NCBI GenBank assembly: GCA_020634395.1
Contig: JACKBU010000003.1
Coordinates: 248,001-312,000, forward strand
Length of the DNA stretch: 64,000 nucleotides
Source: Ardenticatenaceae bacterium
Lineage (GTDB): Bacteria; Chloroflexota; Anaerolineae; Promineifilales; Promineifilaceae
Reading direction: 5' to 3'
In this document: piece by piece, positions 6,919 to 15,161 of the stretch
Layout of the letters: each line of letters starts with the position of its first letter
How positions within the stretch are numbered: position 1 is the first letter of the stretch
Position numbers and translations under genes: made by a program
The notes under the pieces: generated by a model
What the model was told of the DNA's origin: nothing
Databases searched by the model: none
The model's input: the letters and a program-made list of their open reading frames with translations, nothing else

Positions 6919-8046
6919 CTACTGTCTTGGCAGCAAGACGGTGAAGGTCGCGCCGCCCTCGGGATTGTTTTCGGCCCAGATACGGCCGTCGTGCTGCTCC
7001 ACAATTCGGCGGGCAATGAACAACCCCAGCCCGGTGCCGGAACCATTCGACTTGGTGGTAAAAAACGGGTCAAAAATTCGTTCGGTGATTTCCGGAGCAA
7101 TGCCCGGGCCGGCATCTTGCACGGACAGCGCAAAGTAGTCGGTCGTCGCCAGTTCAGCCGGATAGGCTTTGCCCGGTCCCGGCAGCAGTTCACCGGCAGG
7201 AACAAGCCAGGTTTTAATCTGGATCGCGCCACCCCCGGGCTGCATGGCATCCCGCGCATTGGTCAACAGGTTAATAACCACCTGCGTTAACCGGTTATGG
7301 TCGCAAACGGCCGATTTCAGGTTGGGAGCCAGATCGGTTTCGATGCGCACGTTGAACTGTCCCTGAAACTGCTGCTTCACCAGCGTCAGAGAATCTTCGA
7401 CAATTTTGTTCCAGTCCGTCACGGCAATTTGCGGCAGCCCATCCAACGAGTAGTTGCGCAGCACTTCCACAATACGCACGCAGCGCCAGGCGCTTTGTTC
7501 GATCATTTCCACATAGTGGCGCAGGCGTTCCAGGCTGAGCGCGTTGTCGTCTACGTCCAGACTGAGATTGGCGCAGGCAGCGGTAATGATGCTGATGGGG
7601 TTGTTGAGTTCGTGGGCGATGCTGGCGGTGAGGGTTCCCATGCCCGCCAGGCGTTGGGTATGGGTGAGCGATTCGTTGAGGCGCTCCACGTCGTGGAGGT
7701 TGGTAACGGAGATGAGCTTTTGGGCGCCGGATTCGGCGGCGATGGGGGTAATGGTGAGGGCGACGGGCAGAGAACGGCCGTCCAGGCGGCGCAGCACTGT
7801 CTCCCGATGAATCTCCGTATCATCCGGGAATTCCAGCGGCAACAAATGCTCCGGCCAAAAGTCGTGAAACGGGCGGCCAACCAGATCAGGCATATCGCTG
7901 CCCAGCATCGTCGCCGCGGCCTGGTTTGCCGAGCTGATCACCCCATTTTCATTAATGACCAACGTGCCCGAAGACATGCTTTGCAGCAGGTAAGTAAAAA
8001 ACTGTGCGGTTGAATCGTTTTTCTCAGCCACAAGGGGGTTGATCAT
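6919..8046 (-). CDS. PAS-domain sensor histidine kinase
   Basis: A 375-residue soluble kinase. Residues ~15-125 form a PAS domain (MSSGTLVINENGVISSANQ). The phosphoacceptor His is in the HisKA box SIAHELNNPISII, of the HELNNP subtype found in NtrB/DctB-like kinases. The ATPase domain has the N box LTNARDAM, the G1 box DAGPGI and the G2 box GTGLGLFIARRI. No membrane segment is seen, so it should sense a cytosolic signal. No response regulator is adjacent, so its partner is unknown. Confidence 0.92.
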   Translation of the reverse strand: MINPLVAEKNDSTAQFFTYLLQSMSSGTLVINENGVISSANQAAATMLGSDMPDLVGRPFHDFWPEHLLPLEFPDDTEIHRETVLRRLDGRSLPVALTITPIAAESGAQKLISVTNLHDVERLNESLTHTQRLAGMGTLTASIAHELNNPISIITAACANLSLDVDDNALSLERLRHYVEMIEQSAWRCVRIVEVLRNYSLDGLPQIAVTDWNKIVEDSLTLVKQQFQGQFNVRIETDLAPNLKSAVCDHNRLTQVVINLLTNARDAMQPGGGAIQIKTWLVPAGELLPGPGKAYPAELATTDYFALSVQDAGPGIAPEITERIFDPFFTTKSNGSGTGLGLFIARRIVEQHDGRIWAENNPEGGATFTVLLPRQ

Positions 8047-8218
8047 ATGATTCAGTCCTCATTCCGAGCGTCCTCCGACCGCAGTGGCGGGTTGATAGTA
8101 GCATACGCGACCGGCGCACGAACGTCCGTATGCGCGCCGTAAATTCATCGTGAAGGGCGCGTGAAGGGACGTGGTTTCGGAAACAGAAGAATGCACAGGC
8201 AAGGAGACTGCAAACAGG

Positions 8219-8224
8219 TATAAT
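8219..8224 (+). promoter_or_regulatory. -10 box of a probable leaderless promoter
   Basis: A perfect TATAAT ends six bases before the ATG at 8231. A transcript starting at the usual distance would begin at the A of the start codon. No clear -35 box or ribosome-binding site is seen. The same arrangement recurs at 30068. Confidence 0.5.
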
Positions 8225-8230
8225 CAGCCG

Positions 8231-9094
8231 ATGCTGCCGCCTAAAAATCAGCCTGTTTCCGACTTTATTGGCCAACAGTCACTGCTCCGCCGCCGGATTT
8301 TTTTGCTTTTGGTCGTGGCGGCCATGCTGCTACTGATTGGTTTTTACACGGTGACGGATGCGGCGCATCTGGCACAAAGCCACACGTTGGACGGAGCGGA
8401 TTGGCTAGGATATGCCATCTGCCACCGGATCACGGAGCGGTCGTTTGCCATTAACGGCCGTCAGTTTCCCTTATGCGCCCGCTGTACCGGCATGTACCTG
8501 GGCGTCTTCCTCGTCTTTCTGGTCTTGTGGCTGGCCGGCCGCCTGCGCCACAGCCTGCTCCCGCCTTTCCCCATCTTGCTTACGCTGATCGTGTTCGTCG
8601 GCCTCATGGGCATCGACGGCGTCAACTCTTACCTCCACTTCTTCCCCAACGCGCCCCACGTATATGAACCGCGCAACTGGCTGCGTTTGCTGACCGGCAT
8701 AGGCACAGGGTTGGCGATGGGCCTCATTACGCTGCCCACGCTGGCGCAAACGGTGTGGCGCGCGCCCGTCTGGCAGCCACCGGCAGGCAATTTTCGGGAG
8801 CTGGCAGGCATGATGGCGGTGGCCGGCACGGCCGTTTTGCTCCTGCTCAGCAACCAACCAACCGTTTTGTACGTATTGGCATTGGCCAGCACGGCTGGCC
8901 TTTTGTTGATCGTTACGGCGCTAAACACCGTGGTGGTGCTGATTGTGCTGCGACGGGATGGGCAGGCAGCGGGATGGCGGGAAACGGCCGTGCCCCTACT
9001 CACAGGTCTCCTGCTCTCTTTACTCGAACTCAGCACAATCAGCCTCATCCGTTTTCATTTCACAGGAACCATGACCGGCTTTCCGGGGTTATAG
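8231..9094 (+). CDS. DUF2085 family membrane protein
   Basis: A 287-residue polytopic membrane protein with about six hydrophobic segments. The DUF2085 core is plain: YAICHRITERSFAINGRQ followed by FPLCARCTGMYLG. It contains a CHR motif and a CxxC-like pair that may bind a metal or cofactor. The function of the family is unknown. ATG 8231 is preferred because of the TATAAT six bases upstream; the frame stays open to 8171. It lies divergent to the kinase gene. Confidence 0.82.
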   Translation: MLPPKNQPVSDFIGQQSLLRRRIFLLLVVAAMLLLIGFYTVTDAAHLAQSHTLDGADWLGYAICHRITERSFAINGRQFPLCARCTGMYLGVFLVFLVLWLAGRLRHSLLPPFPILLTLIVFVGLMGIDGVNSYLHFFPNAPHVYEPRNWLRLLTGIGTGLAMGLITLPTLAQTVWRAPVWQPPAGNFRELAGMMAVAGTAVLLLLSNQPTVLYVLALASTAGLLLIVTALNTVVVLIVLRRDGQAAGWRETAVPLLTGLLLSLLELSTISLIRFHFTGTMTGFPGL

Positions 9095-9184
9095 GATAAA
9101 GATTTTACACGTGGTTGAGCTGGTAGGTGGGTCGAGCTGTTTTCTGAACGCTGCCACCCATACCATCAAACCAGGAGAATTTAT

Positions 9185-9769
9185 ATGATGGAAGCATTAG
9201 GCGGTATCGGGGCCGCATTTGGGTTGGCAGGCAGCGCGGGATTAAACGCCTATATTCCCCTGCTCATTGTGGCTGTGGCCGGGCGCTATCCGCTGGGTGA
9301 TCCACTCCTCAAGCTGTCACCACCCTATGATTTGTTAACCAATCCCTGGATCATCATCCTGCTGTCGGTACTGCTTGTTATCGAAATGTTGGTCGATAAA
9401 ATTCCGGCGGTCGATACGCTGAATGATGGCATCCAGACCTTCATCCGGCCAGTGGCTGGCGCTATTTTGTTTGCGGCCAGCGCCAACGTCATCACCGACG
9501 TCAGTCCGCTCATCACCCTGGCAGCCGGTGTGCTGGTAGCCGGCAGCGTGCACACCACCAAAGCTGTCACCCGCCCCATGATTACAGCGGCGACCGCCGG
9601 AACCGGCAACTGGGCTGTCAGCCTGGTGGAAGATATTGTGGCCTTTTTTACGTCTATTCTGGCGCTGCTGCTGCCTATCATTACCGGCATCGCTGCGGCC
9701 GTGGCTTTGTTTTTTGCCGTCCGGCTTTACCGCCGGCGTAAGAAAAAAGAAGGTATTGTGTTTCGATAA
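9185..9769 (+). CDS. DUF4126 family membrane protein
   Basis: A 194-residue integral membrane protein with four to five hydrophobic segments and a basic C-terminus (RLYRRRKKKEG). The N-terminus (GLAGSAGLNAYIPLL) and the KIPAVDTLNDGIQTFIRPVAGA loop are typical of DUF4126. Its role is unknown. AGGAG sits seven bases before ATG 9185. It precedes the Yip1-family gene by about 20 bases, so the two are probably co-transcribed. Confidence 0.82.
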   Translation: MMEALGGIGAAFGLAGSAGLNAYIPLLIVAVAGRYPLGDPLLKLSPPYDLLTNPWIIILLSVLLVIEMLVDKIPAVDTLNDGIQTFIRPVAGAILFAASANVITDVSPLITLAAGVLVAGSVHTTKAVTRPMITAATAGTGNWAVSLVEDIVAFFTSILALLLPIITGIAAAVALFFAVRLYRRRKKKEGIVFR

Positions 9770-9790
9770 ACAACGAACAGGAGGTTAATG

Positions 9791-10381
9791 ATGTTTTGGC
9801 AACGGATTAAAGGTGTTTTTAGTTTAGATCGGGAAGTTTTTAGAGATATTGAGCAAGACGAGTCGTCGCTTTCACAGGCAGCGATTATCGTGCTGTTGGT
9901 GGCGATTTTGGCCGGCATTGGCGCGGCTGGCGCAGCCGCCATGGGCGCAGCGGCAGTACAAAGTCTGTCCAACTTCGCCGGCGACTTAGATCTTCCGAGC
10001 CTTACCCCCTCTTTTGGCGCTGCGGGCGCATTTATCAATGCGTTTGTTGGGGCTTTTATTTCATGGGGGGTTTGGGCGTTGGTGACTTACTTCATTGGGG
10101 TGAAGGTGTTTAACGGCGAATCGACCGTCAGCGAAATGATGCGGCTCATTGGTTTTGCCCAGGCACCCCGCCTGATGAGCGTTTTTAGCTTCATCCCGTG
10201 CATCGGCTTTTTGTTTAGTTTTGCCGGCTGGATTTGGGCGATCGTTACCAGCATCATTGCCATTCAGGAAGGCGTGGACCTGGACGCCGGTAAGTCTTTC
10301 GCCACTATCCTGTTGAGCATTGTGGCCGTGATCATCGTCAACATCCTGATCGTTGGCCCGATCCTGAATCTGATTTTTTAG
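9791..10381 (+). CDS. Yip1-domain membrane protein
   Basis: About 196 residues. A cytosolic N-terminus (FWQRIKGVFSLDREVFRDIEQDE) is followed by five hydrophobic helices. The conserved Yip1 stretch is visible around RLIGFAQAPRLMSVFSFIP. Bacterial members are of unknown function. Of two adjacent ATGs, 9791 has better spacing from AGGAGG than 9788. An intrinsic terminator follows about 20 bases after the stop. Confidence 0.8.
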   Translation: MFWQRIKGVFSLDREVFRDIEQDESSLSQAAIIVLLVAILAGIGAAGAAAMGAAAVQSLSNFAGDLDLPSLTPSFGAAGAFINAFVGAFISWGVWALVTYFIGVKVFNGESTVSEMMRLIGFAQAPRLMSVFSFIPCIGFLFSFAGWIWAIVTSIIAIQEGVDLDAGKSFATILLSIVAVIIVNILIVGPILNLIF

Positions 10382-10403
10382 TCTGACTGTCTGAAGTAAC
10401 TGG

Positions 10404-10442
10404 AAAACGACCGTTTCCTGCACAGGGAACGGCCGTTTTTTT
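10404..10442 (+). terminator. Intrinsic terminator built on ACGGCCGT
   Basis: Arms 10404-10419 and 10424-10439 pair with one mismatch and one wobble around the loop GCAC, followed by a T-run. The right arm contains an exact ACGGCCGT (10429-10436). Confidence 0.8.
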
Positions 10443-10449
10443 CTGCCTG

Positions 10450-11487
10450 CTACCCAACAGCGTTTACCCGTGTCAGCCGCGCGCTGCGCCGCGCCGTCCG
10501 GAAACTCACCAGCTTCTTCGCTTCTTCATCCCACAAACTCAAGAACGTCGTGCGCAGACTGCTTCCTAGAGTAAGCGTAGACACATTTTGCAGTTCCGGG
10601 TTTTGCTGGTGGCATTCCTCCAGGCGGTAATTGGGAATACGCGGGCTCAGATGGTGGATGTGGTGAAAACCAATGTTGCCCGTAAACCACTGCAGCACTT
10701 TGGGCAGCCTGTAAAACGAACTCCCTTGCAGCGCGGCCGTGGCATAGTCCCACTCCTCGCCATCGGCCCAATACGTGTCCTCAAACTGATGCTGCACAAA
10801 AAAGAGCCAGGTCCCCACCATCGAGGCAATGATCACCACCGGCAAATGAACCAGCAAAAACGGCCGAAACCCGATCACCAGGCTCACTAAAGCCACAATT
10901 ATCACCAGCGCCAGGTCATTCCACAGCACGTTGAGCCGTTCTTTGCGCCGCGACAGGGGGCCAGGGAAACGGTATAAAACCAAAAACAACGCCAAAGGCA
11001 AAATCAAAAACAGGGTGATGGGGTTGCGATAAAGGCGGTAACGCACTCTGGTGGCCAGCGGAGCCTCGTTGTACTCGCGCACCGTCATGGTGTACACGTC
11101 ATGAACGTCGCGCCGGGCCAGGTTGCCGGCGGTGGCATGGTGGACGGCATGGCTTTTCCGCCACTGGTAATAGGGTGTCAGGGTTAACATACCGCAAACC
11201 ACGCCGAGGCGGTCATTGGCCTGGCGCGATTTGAAAAATGAACCATGCCCACAGTCGTGCTGGATGATGAAGATGCGCACCAGCATACCGGCCGTTGGCA
11301 AAGCCAGCAGCAAAGTCAGCCAATAGCCTACTTGCAGACTAAGGTACATGACAATCCACAAAATAATAAAGGGCACAAACGTATTAACGACTTGCCACAG
11401 GCTCCTTTTCGTATCGGACGTTTGAAACGGCCGTACCATGTTTTTCCAATTCAACTGTTCAGCGGCTTCTGGTTGAGACACATACAT
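10450..11487 (-). CDS. Membrane fatty acid desaturase
   Basis: A 345-residue di-iron membrane desaturase that should introduce a double bond into acyl lipids. All three histidine boxes are present: HDCGHGSFF, HAVHH and HHIHH. They are separated by two pairs of transmembrane segments (VPFIILWIVMYLSLQVGYWL and the ITLFLILPLALFLVLYRF and LALVIIVALVSLVIGF region). The length fits acyl-lipid/omega-type desaturases. GGAGAGGAG precedes the ATG at 11487. A FadR-like palindrome lies ~30 bases upstream. Electron donor genes are not adjacent. Confidence 0.92.
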   Translation of the reverse strand: MYVSQPEAAEQLNWKNMVRPFQTSDTKRSLWQVVNTFVPFIILWIVMYLSLQVGYWLTLLLALPTAGMLVRIFIIQHDCGHGSFFKSRQANDRLGVVCGMLTLTPYYQWRKSHAVHHATAGNLARRDVHDVYTMTVREYNEAPLATRVRYRLYRNPITLFLILPLALFLVLYRFPGPLSRRKERLNVLWNDLALVIIVALVSLVIGFRPFLLVHLPVVIIASMVGTWLFFVQHQFEDTYWADGEEWDYATAALQGSSFYRLPKVLQWFTGNIGFHHIHHLSPRIPNYRLEECHQQNPELQNVSTLTLGSSLRTTFLSLWDEEAKKLVSFRTARRSARLTRVNAVG

Positions 11488-11516
11488 GACTCCTCTCCTT
11501 TCAAATCAACACTATT

Positions 11517-11529
11517 CAGGTCAGACCTG
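11517..11529. promoter_or_regulatory. FadR-like operator palindrome upstream of the desaturase
   Basis: Perfect palindrome CAGGTC-A-GACCTG, between the probable promoter and the desaturase start. The GGTC-n-GACC core is shared by operators of GntR/FadR-type regulators. The rest of the 11488-11763 intergenic region shows nothing recognisable. Confidence 0.4.
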
Positions 11530-11763
11530 TTTTAGCAACCAATGAGGGTGAAATTCTTTGATGGCGGTAATGAAGGTTCGTCGCGCAGCAGGGTGTTCGT
11601 GGTTCTCTTGGGGGATAAACTAACCAACGTGCATTAAAGATACCATACACTGTAACATGTCTGGCATCTTTGACAAAATTTGCCAGGCGGACACTTAATG
11701 TTTTTTCATGCTGGCTTCGAATGAACCGGGTGGTGCCTGAGAACGGGGCACCGGAACGGCCGT

Positions 11764-13797
11764 CTATTCATGCCGCAGCGCCTGTACCGGGTCCAGACGC
11801 GCCGCCCGCGCCGCCGGGTACAGCCCCGCCAGCAGGCCAATCAGCGCCGCAAAAACCAATGCGCCAACTGCCAGCCAGGGCGGAACCACCGACAGGTGTC
11901 CCACGCCGGTTACACCTTCGTTGATCAGATAACGATGCGCCACCCAATCCACCAACCGGCCAAGCAGCGTGCCAAAAATCAAGCCGAACACACCGCCGAT
12001 CAGGCCAATAAGCGCCGCTTCCGTGGTAAACAGCAGGCGGATTTCACCCGGCGCTGCGCCCAGCGCTTTGAGCACGCCAATCTCGCGTGTGCGCTCATAG
12101 ATAGCCATCATCATAGTATTGGCCACGCCCAGAGCGGCCACCAGCAGCGCCAGCGCCCCCACCGAGCCAAGCAGCGCCTGCAGCAGCGACAAAACCTGGT
12201 TGGCCGCATCAAGGATCGTTTCCAGCGACTGCGCCTCCAGATCAAGCTCCTGGATGGCGGCAGACACGGCCGTAACCAGGCCCAGACTCTCCGCCCGCAC
12301 AATCACCATATCGTAACCCTGCGTCTCCAGAATATCCGGCTGGTTATACCACCAGGTCAGAACCGCTTCCGTTTCCCCCAACCCCAAATCAATCGTACGG
12401 CTGCTAAAACTATCGCGCACGCCCACAACCGTGCTGGGGAAATCCTGCGATTCGCCGCGCGGCAGCTTGGCCGTCAGTACCACGGACTGCCCTACCAGAT
12501 CGGCGTAATCCTGCCCCTCAGCTAGCAGCCGGTCGGCCAGACCGGAGGTGAGGACCACGCCCGCGTTTTCGCCATCGCCAAAAAGCTGACCGGCTAATGG
12601 TTCGCTGGCGCCGCCAAAGCGAAAATTGCGCTCGCCCATGTCAGACGAAACACGTACCGGCAGCGACTCACCGGCCAGCGTGAGGGTGAGGTCGACCCCA
12701 TTGGGGAGCTGGAGTTCGGGGGTAACGGCCGTTACCCCCGGTATCGCCCGCAGTTTTTCCACAATCTCCGGCGTCAGCGCCTGCTTCGGCTGCGGCGGCG
12801 CGAAGGGGTCAAAACTGTCCAGCGCCGCCTCGTCATACGTTGGGCTGACAAAAATGTTCTCCAGGCCCACGGTCTCAAAGTTGCGCTGCACCTCCCGCTG
12901 CACACCCACCCCAAACGATACCATCGCTACCAGCGTGATAATGCCGATCAACACGCCGGCGGCCGTCAACACGTTGCGCACCGGTCGCCGCCCCAGGTTG
13001 CGAAACGCAGAACGGACTGTATCGGCCAAAGAAAGGCGCGATTGGGCATTGTTCGCTGACAACGCATTGCCAGTGGCCGATGAGTGTTCCTCGGTTACTG
13101 GGCTGGGTGGATTGTTCACCGTTAACTCCGCCACCTGCCCATCTTTTAGATGCACAACACGGTCGGCGTAAGCGGCCACGTCGGCATCGTGGGTAACGAC
13201 CACAAGCGTAATGCCTTGCTCTTTGTTGAGGGCTTGCAGCAGAGCCATCACTTCTGCTCCGGTGGTCGAATCCATGTTGCCGGTAGGCTCATCGGCCAGG
13301 ATGAGGGAGGGGCCGTGGATGAGGGCGCGCGCCACGGCCGTTCGCTGCTGCTCACCACCCGACAGTTCCGCCGGGTAATGGTCTAGCCGCTGGCCCAGAC
13401 CCACTTTTTGCAGCATCGCGGCAGCGCGAGCCGTCCGTTCGGCCGGACTGACGCCCGCCAGAGTGAGCGGAATGGCGACATTTTCCACGGCCGTCAGCCG
13501 CGGCAGCAAATTGAAGCTCTGAAAAATGAACCCCACGCGATGGCGGCGGTGGGCCGTGCGCGCTTTGCCATCGGCATCATGCAGGGGCAGCCCAGCCACC
13601 CACAACTCGCCGGAAGAGGGTCTATCCAGGCCGCCAAGCAGGTTTAGCAACGTGGATTTGCCGGAGCCTGAAGGCCCGACAAGAGCCACAAACTCCCCCG
13701 ACGCGATAGTCAGATTGATGCCCCGCAGCGCCCACACGTCCATTTCGCCGCGCTGAAAATGGCGCTCCAGGTTTGATATGCTTATGGTGTTGTCCAT
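11764..13797 (-). CDS. MacB-like ABC transporter (fused ATPase-permease)
   Basis: A 677-residue single-chain exporter of the MacB/LolCDE type. The N-terminal ATPase has Walker A GPSGSGKST, signature LSGGEQQR, Walker B LILADEPTGNMD and the switch VVTHD. A membrane helix near residue ~280 (LTAAGVLIGIITLVAMVSF) precedes a ~270-residue extracytoplasmic domain, and three C-terminal helices carry the FtsX fold. The start at 13797 (MDNTISISNLERHF) matches the family; a GTG further up would add unrelated residues encoded by a hairpin repeat. The upstream LolA-like lipoprotein gene is likely in the same operon and may be a partner. Confidence 0.92.
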   Translation of the reverse strand: MDNTISISNLERHFQRGEMDVWALRGINLTIASGEFVALVGPSGSGKSTLLNLLGGLDRPSSGELWVAGLPLHDADGKARTAHRRHRVGFIFQSFNLLPRLTAVENVAIPLTLAGVSPAERTARAAAMLQKVGLGQRLDHYPAELSGGEQQRTAVARALIHGPSLILADEPTGNMDSTTGAEVMALLQALNKEQGITLVVVTHDADVAAYADRVVHLKDGQVAELTVNNPPSPVTEEHSSATGNALSANNAQSRLSLADTVRSAFRNLGRRPVRNVLTAAGVLIGIITLVAMVSFGVGVQREVQRNFETVGLENIFVSPTYDEAALDSFDPFAPPQPKQALTPEIVEKLRAIPGVTAVTPELQLPNGVDLTLTLAGESLPVRVSSDMGERNFRFGGASEPLAGQLFGDGENAGVVLTSGLADRLLAEGQDYADLVGQSVVLTAKLPRGESQDFPSTVVGVRDSFSSRTIDLGLGETEAVLTWWYNQPDILETQGYDMVIVRAESLGLVTAVSAAIQELDLEAQSLETILDAANQVLSLLQALLGSVGALALLVAALGVANTMMMAIYERTREIGVLKALGAAPGEIRLLFTTEAALIGLIGGVFGLIFGTLLGRLVDWVAHRYLINEGVTGVGHLSVVPPWLAVGALVFAALIGLLAGLYPAARAARLDPVQALRHE

Positions 13798-13812
13798 GGA
13801 GTAGGCAGAGAC

Positions 13813-13852
13813 GGAGATTGGAGACTTAAACACTCTCTAGTCTCCAATCTCC
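13813..13852. repeat. Intergenic word-repeat hairpin 4
   Basis: Perfect 14-base arms GGAGATTGGAGACT (13813-13826) and AGTCTCCAATCTCC (13839-13852) with a 12-base loop. It lies between the LolA-like and MacB-like genes. The same word reappears at 59848 and, in part, at 955. Confidence 0.85.
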
Positions 13853-13877
13853 ATTCGCGTTTCTGCGATCGGCAGGC

Positions 13878-15011
13878 CTATTGCAGTGATTCAGCCAGAG
13901 CCAGCGCTTCGGCCGCTGTGAGATCACCCCCGATCCAATAGGTAGTGTCGCCCTCGGTCCAGGTAAGCAAGGCCTGGGCGCCAGCATCGTCGGTGTAGAG
14001 CGTGCCTTCTACGCCGCGCACGGTTACGGTTTCACCTGCCTGATCGCGTTCGGGAACGGCCGTAGCCGGACCCTGCGCCACCGTAAAACCGCCATTGGCG
14101 CGGGTATAGCGCTGCACCACCGCGCCCCGCACTTCTGTCGCCCCGACAAACGTGGCATCAGCCGGCAAGATCGCCGGAGAGAGAACGTTTAGCGCGGCTG
14201 TTTGTTCAGCCGTTAGCTCTTCGGGTTTCAGATCTTCCAAATGTACCACTTCCGCGCCGTCGGGAATGGCAAACGTGAACAGAGTGTCATCCACGCCCTG
14301 GTTTAGCTCCAGCAACGTGGCAGTGGCGCTGCCAGAACCCATCGCGCTCTCCGCATACTCCACGGCCAGCGGCGCGCCGTCTTCCGGCCGCACGTAAACC
14401 TTCAGGAAGCCGCCGGCTGCACGTACCTCATCAGGCATTTGCTCCGGGATGGGGATCAGGCGCAGACCATGCGCGTTGGTCTGGCCGACTTGCATGTCGG
14501 TGATGCGCTCGGCCGTGAAGTACTCCAGCAGTTTGGCTACTGCCTCTTCCGGCGTTTCAGGATGGTCTGCCTCTTCGTGATTGTAATCGGGATCAACATC
14601 GAACTCTTTGCCAGCCATTTGCTCAGCCATTATGGCGGCCGCTTCGTCGGCGTTGCCAACCAGAACCTTGTTTTCTTGCGGCTTCCAGAGCCAGAAGTTG
14701 TAGCCATCGGTAACGGCCGTCAAGCCCACCAGGTCGCCCTCCGACGCATCCAGTACTTCAGCGCGGAAGGCCGGTTCGCCGTTGGGTCCGGCATCCAGCT
14801 TGCCCCACATCTCCAAGGTGCCGCTGGCATTCATTTCTGGCGTATCCACAGTAAACGCGGCAACGGTATGCCCATCGGTTACGCTTTGCATGGTTTCCAT
14901 CGCCTGCACCAGCAGGTCTTCGGCCGTGGGCTGAAGGGCAAACGCCGCCAAACCCAGGCTGGCAACAAGCAGCAGCACGATCGCACCAACCACTAATTTT
15001 CTGTTTCGCAT
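13878..15011 (-). CDS. LolA-like exported protein
   Basis: A 377-residue exported protein. An N-terminal signal or anchor (RKLVVGAIVLLLVASLGLAA) is followed by a ~220-residue half-barrel resembling LolA/LolB carriers (LLVQAMETMQSVTDGHTVAAF, then the long beta section). The C-terminal ~100 residues resemble an anti-sigma/DUF4367-like module (GVEGTLYTDDAGAQALLTW). AAAGGAG precedes ATG 15011. It is followed by the MacB-like exporter, so it may handle or sense a lipid or peptide substrate. This role is inferred from position. Confidence 0.65.
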   Translation of the reverse strand: MRNRKLVVGAIVLLLVASLGLAAFALQPTAEDLLVQAMETMQSVTDGHTVAAFTVDTPEMNASGTLEMWGKLDAGPNGEPAFRAEVLDASEGDLVGLTAVTDGYNFWLWKPQENKVLVGNADEAAAIMAEQMAGKEFDVDPDYNHEEADHPETPEEAVAKLLEYFTAERITDMQVGQTNAHGLRLIPIPEQMPDEVRAAGGFLKVYVRPEDGAPLAVEYAESAMGSGSATATLLELNQGVDDTLFTFAIPDGAEVVHLEDLKPEELTAEQTAALNVLSPAILPADATFVGATEVRGAVVQRYTRANGGFTVAQGPATAVPERDQAGETVTVRGVEGTLYTDDAGAQALLTWTEGDTTYWIGGDLTAAEALALAESLQ

Positions 15012-15161
15012 GGGTGACTCCTTTTTGGGCGCCTGTTGGGTTTCCGATCAGGCGCATGTCGCGTAAATATACGCGGGACATCTACCGTTGATTTTAGAGT
15101 GTTCGCCCTTTAAACACCATCCCCCGGCGCTTTGGAACAGGCATTGCTAACCAATTTATCA

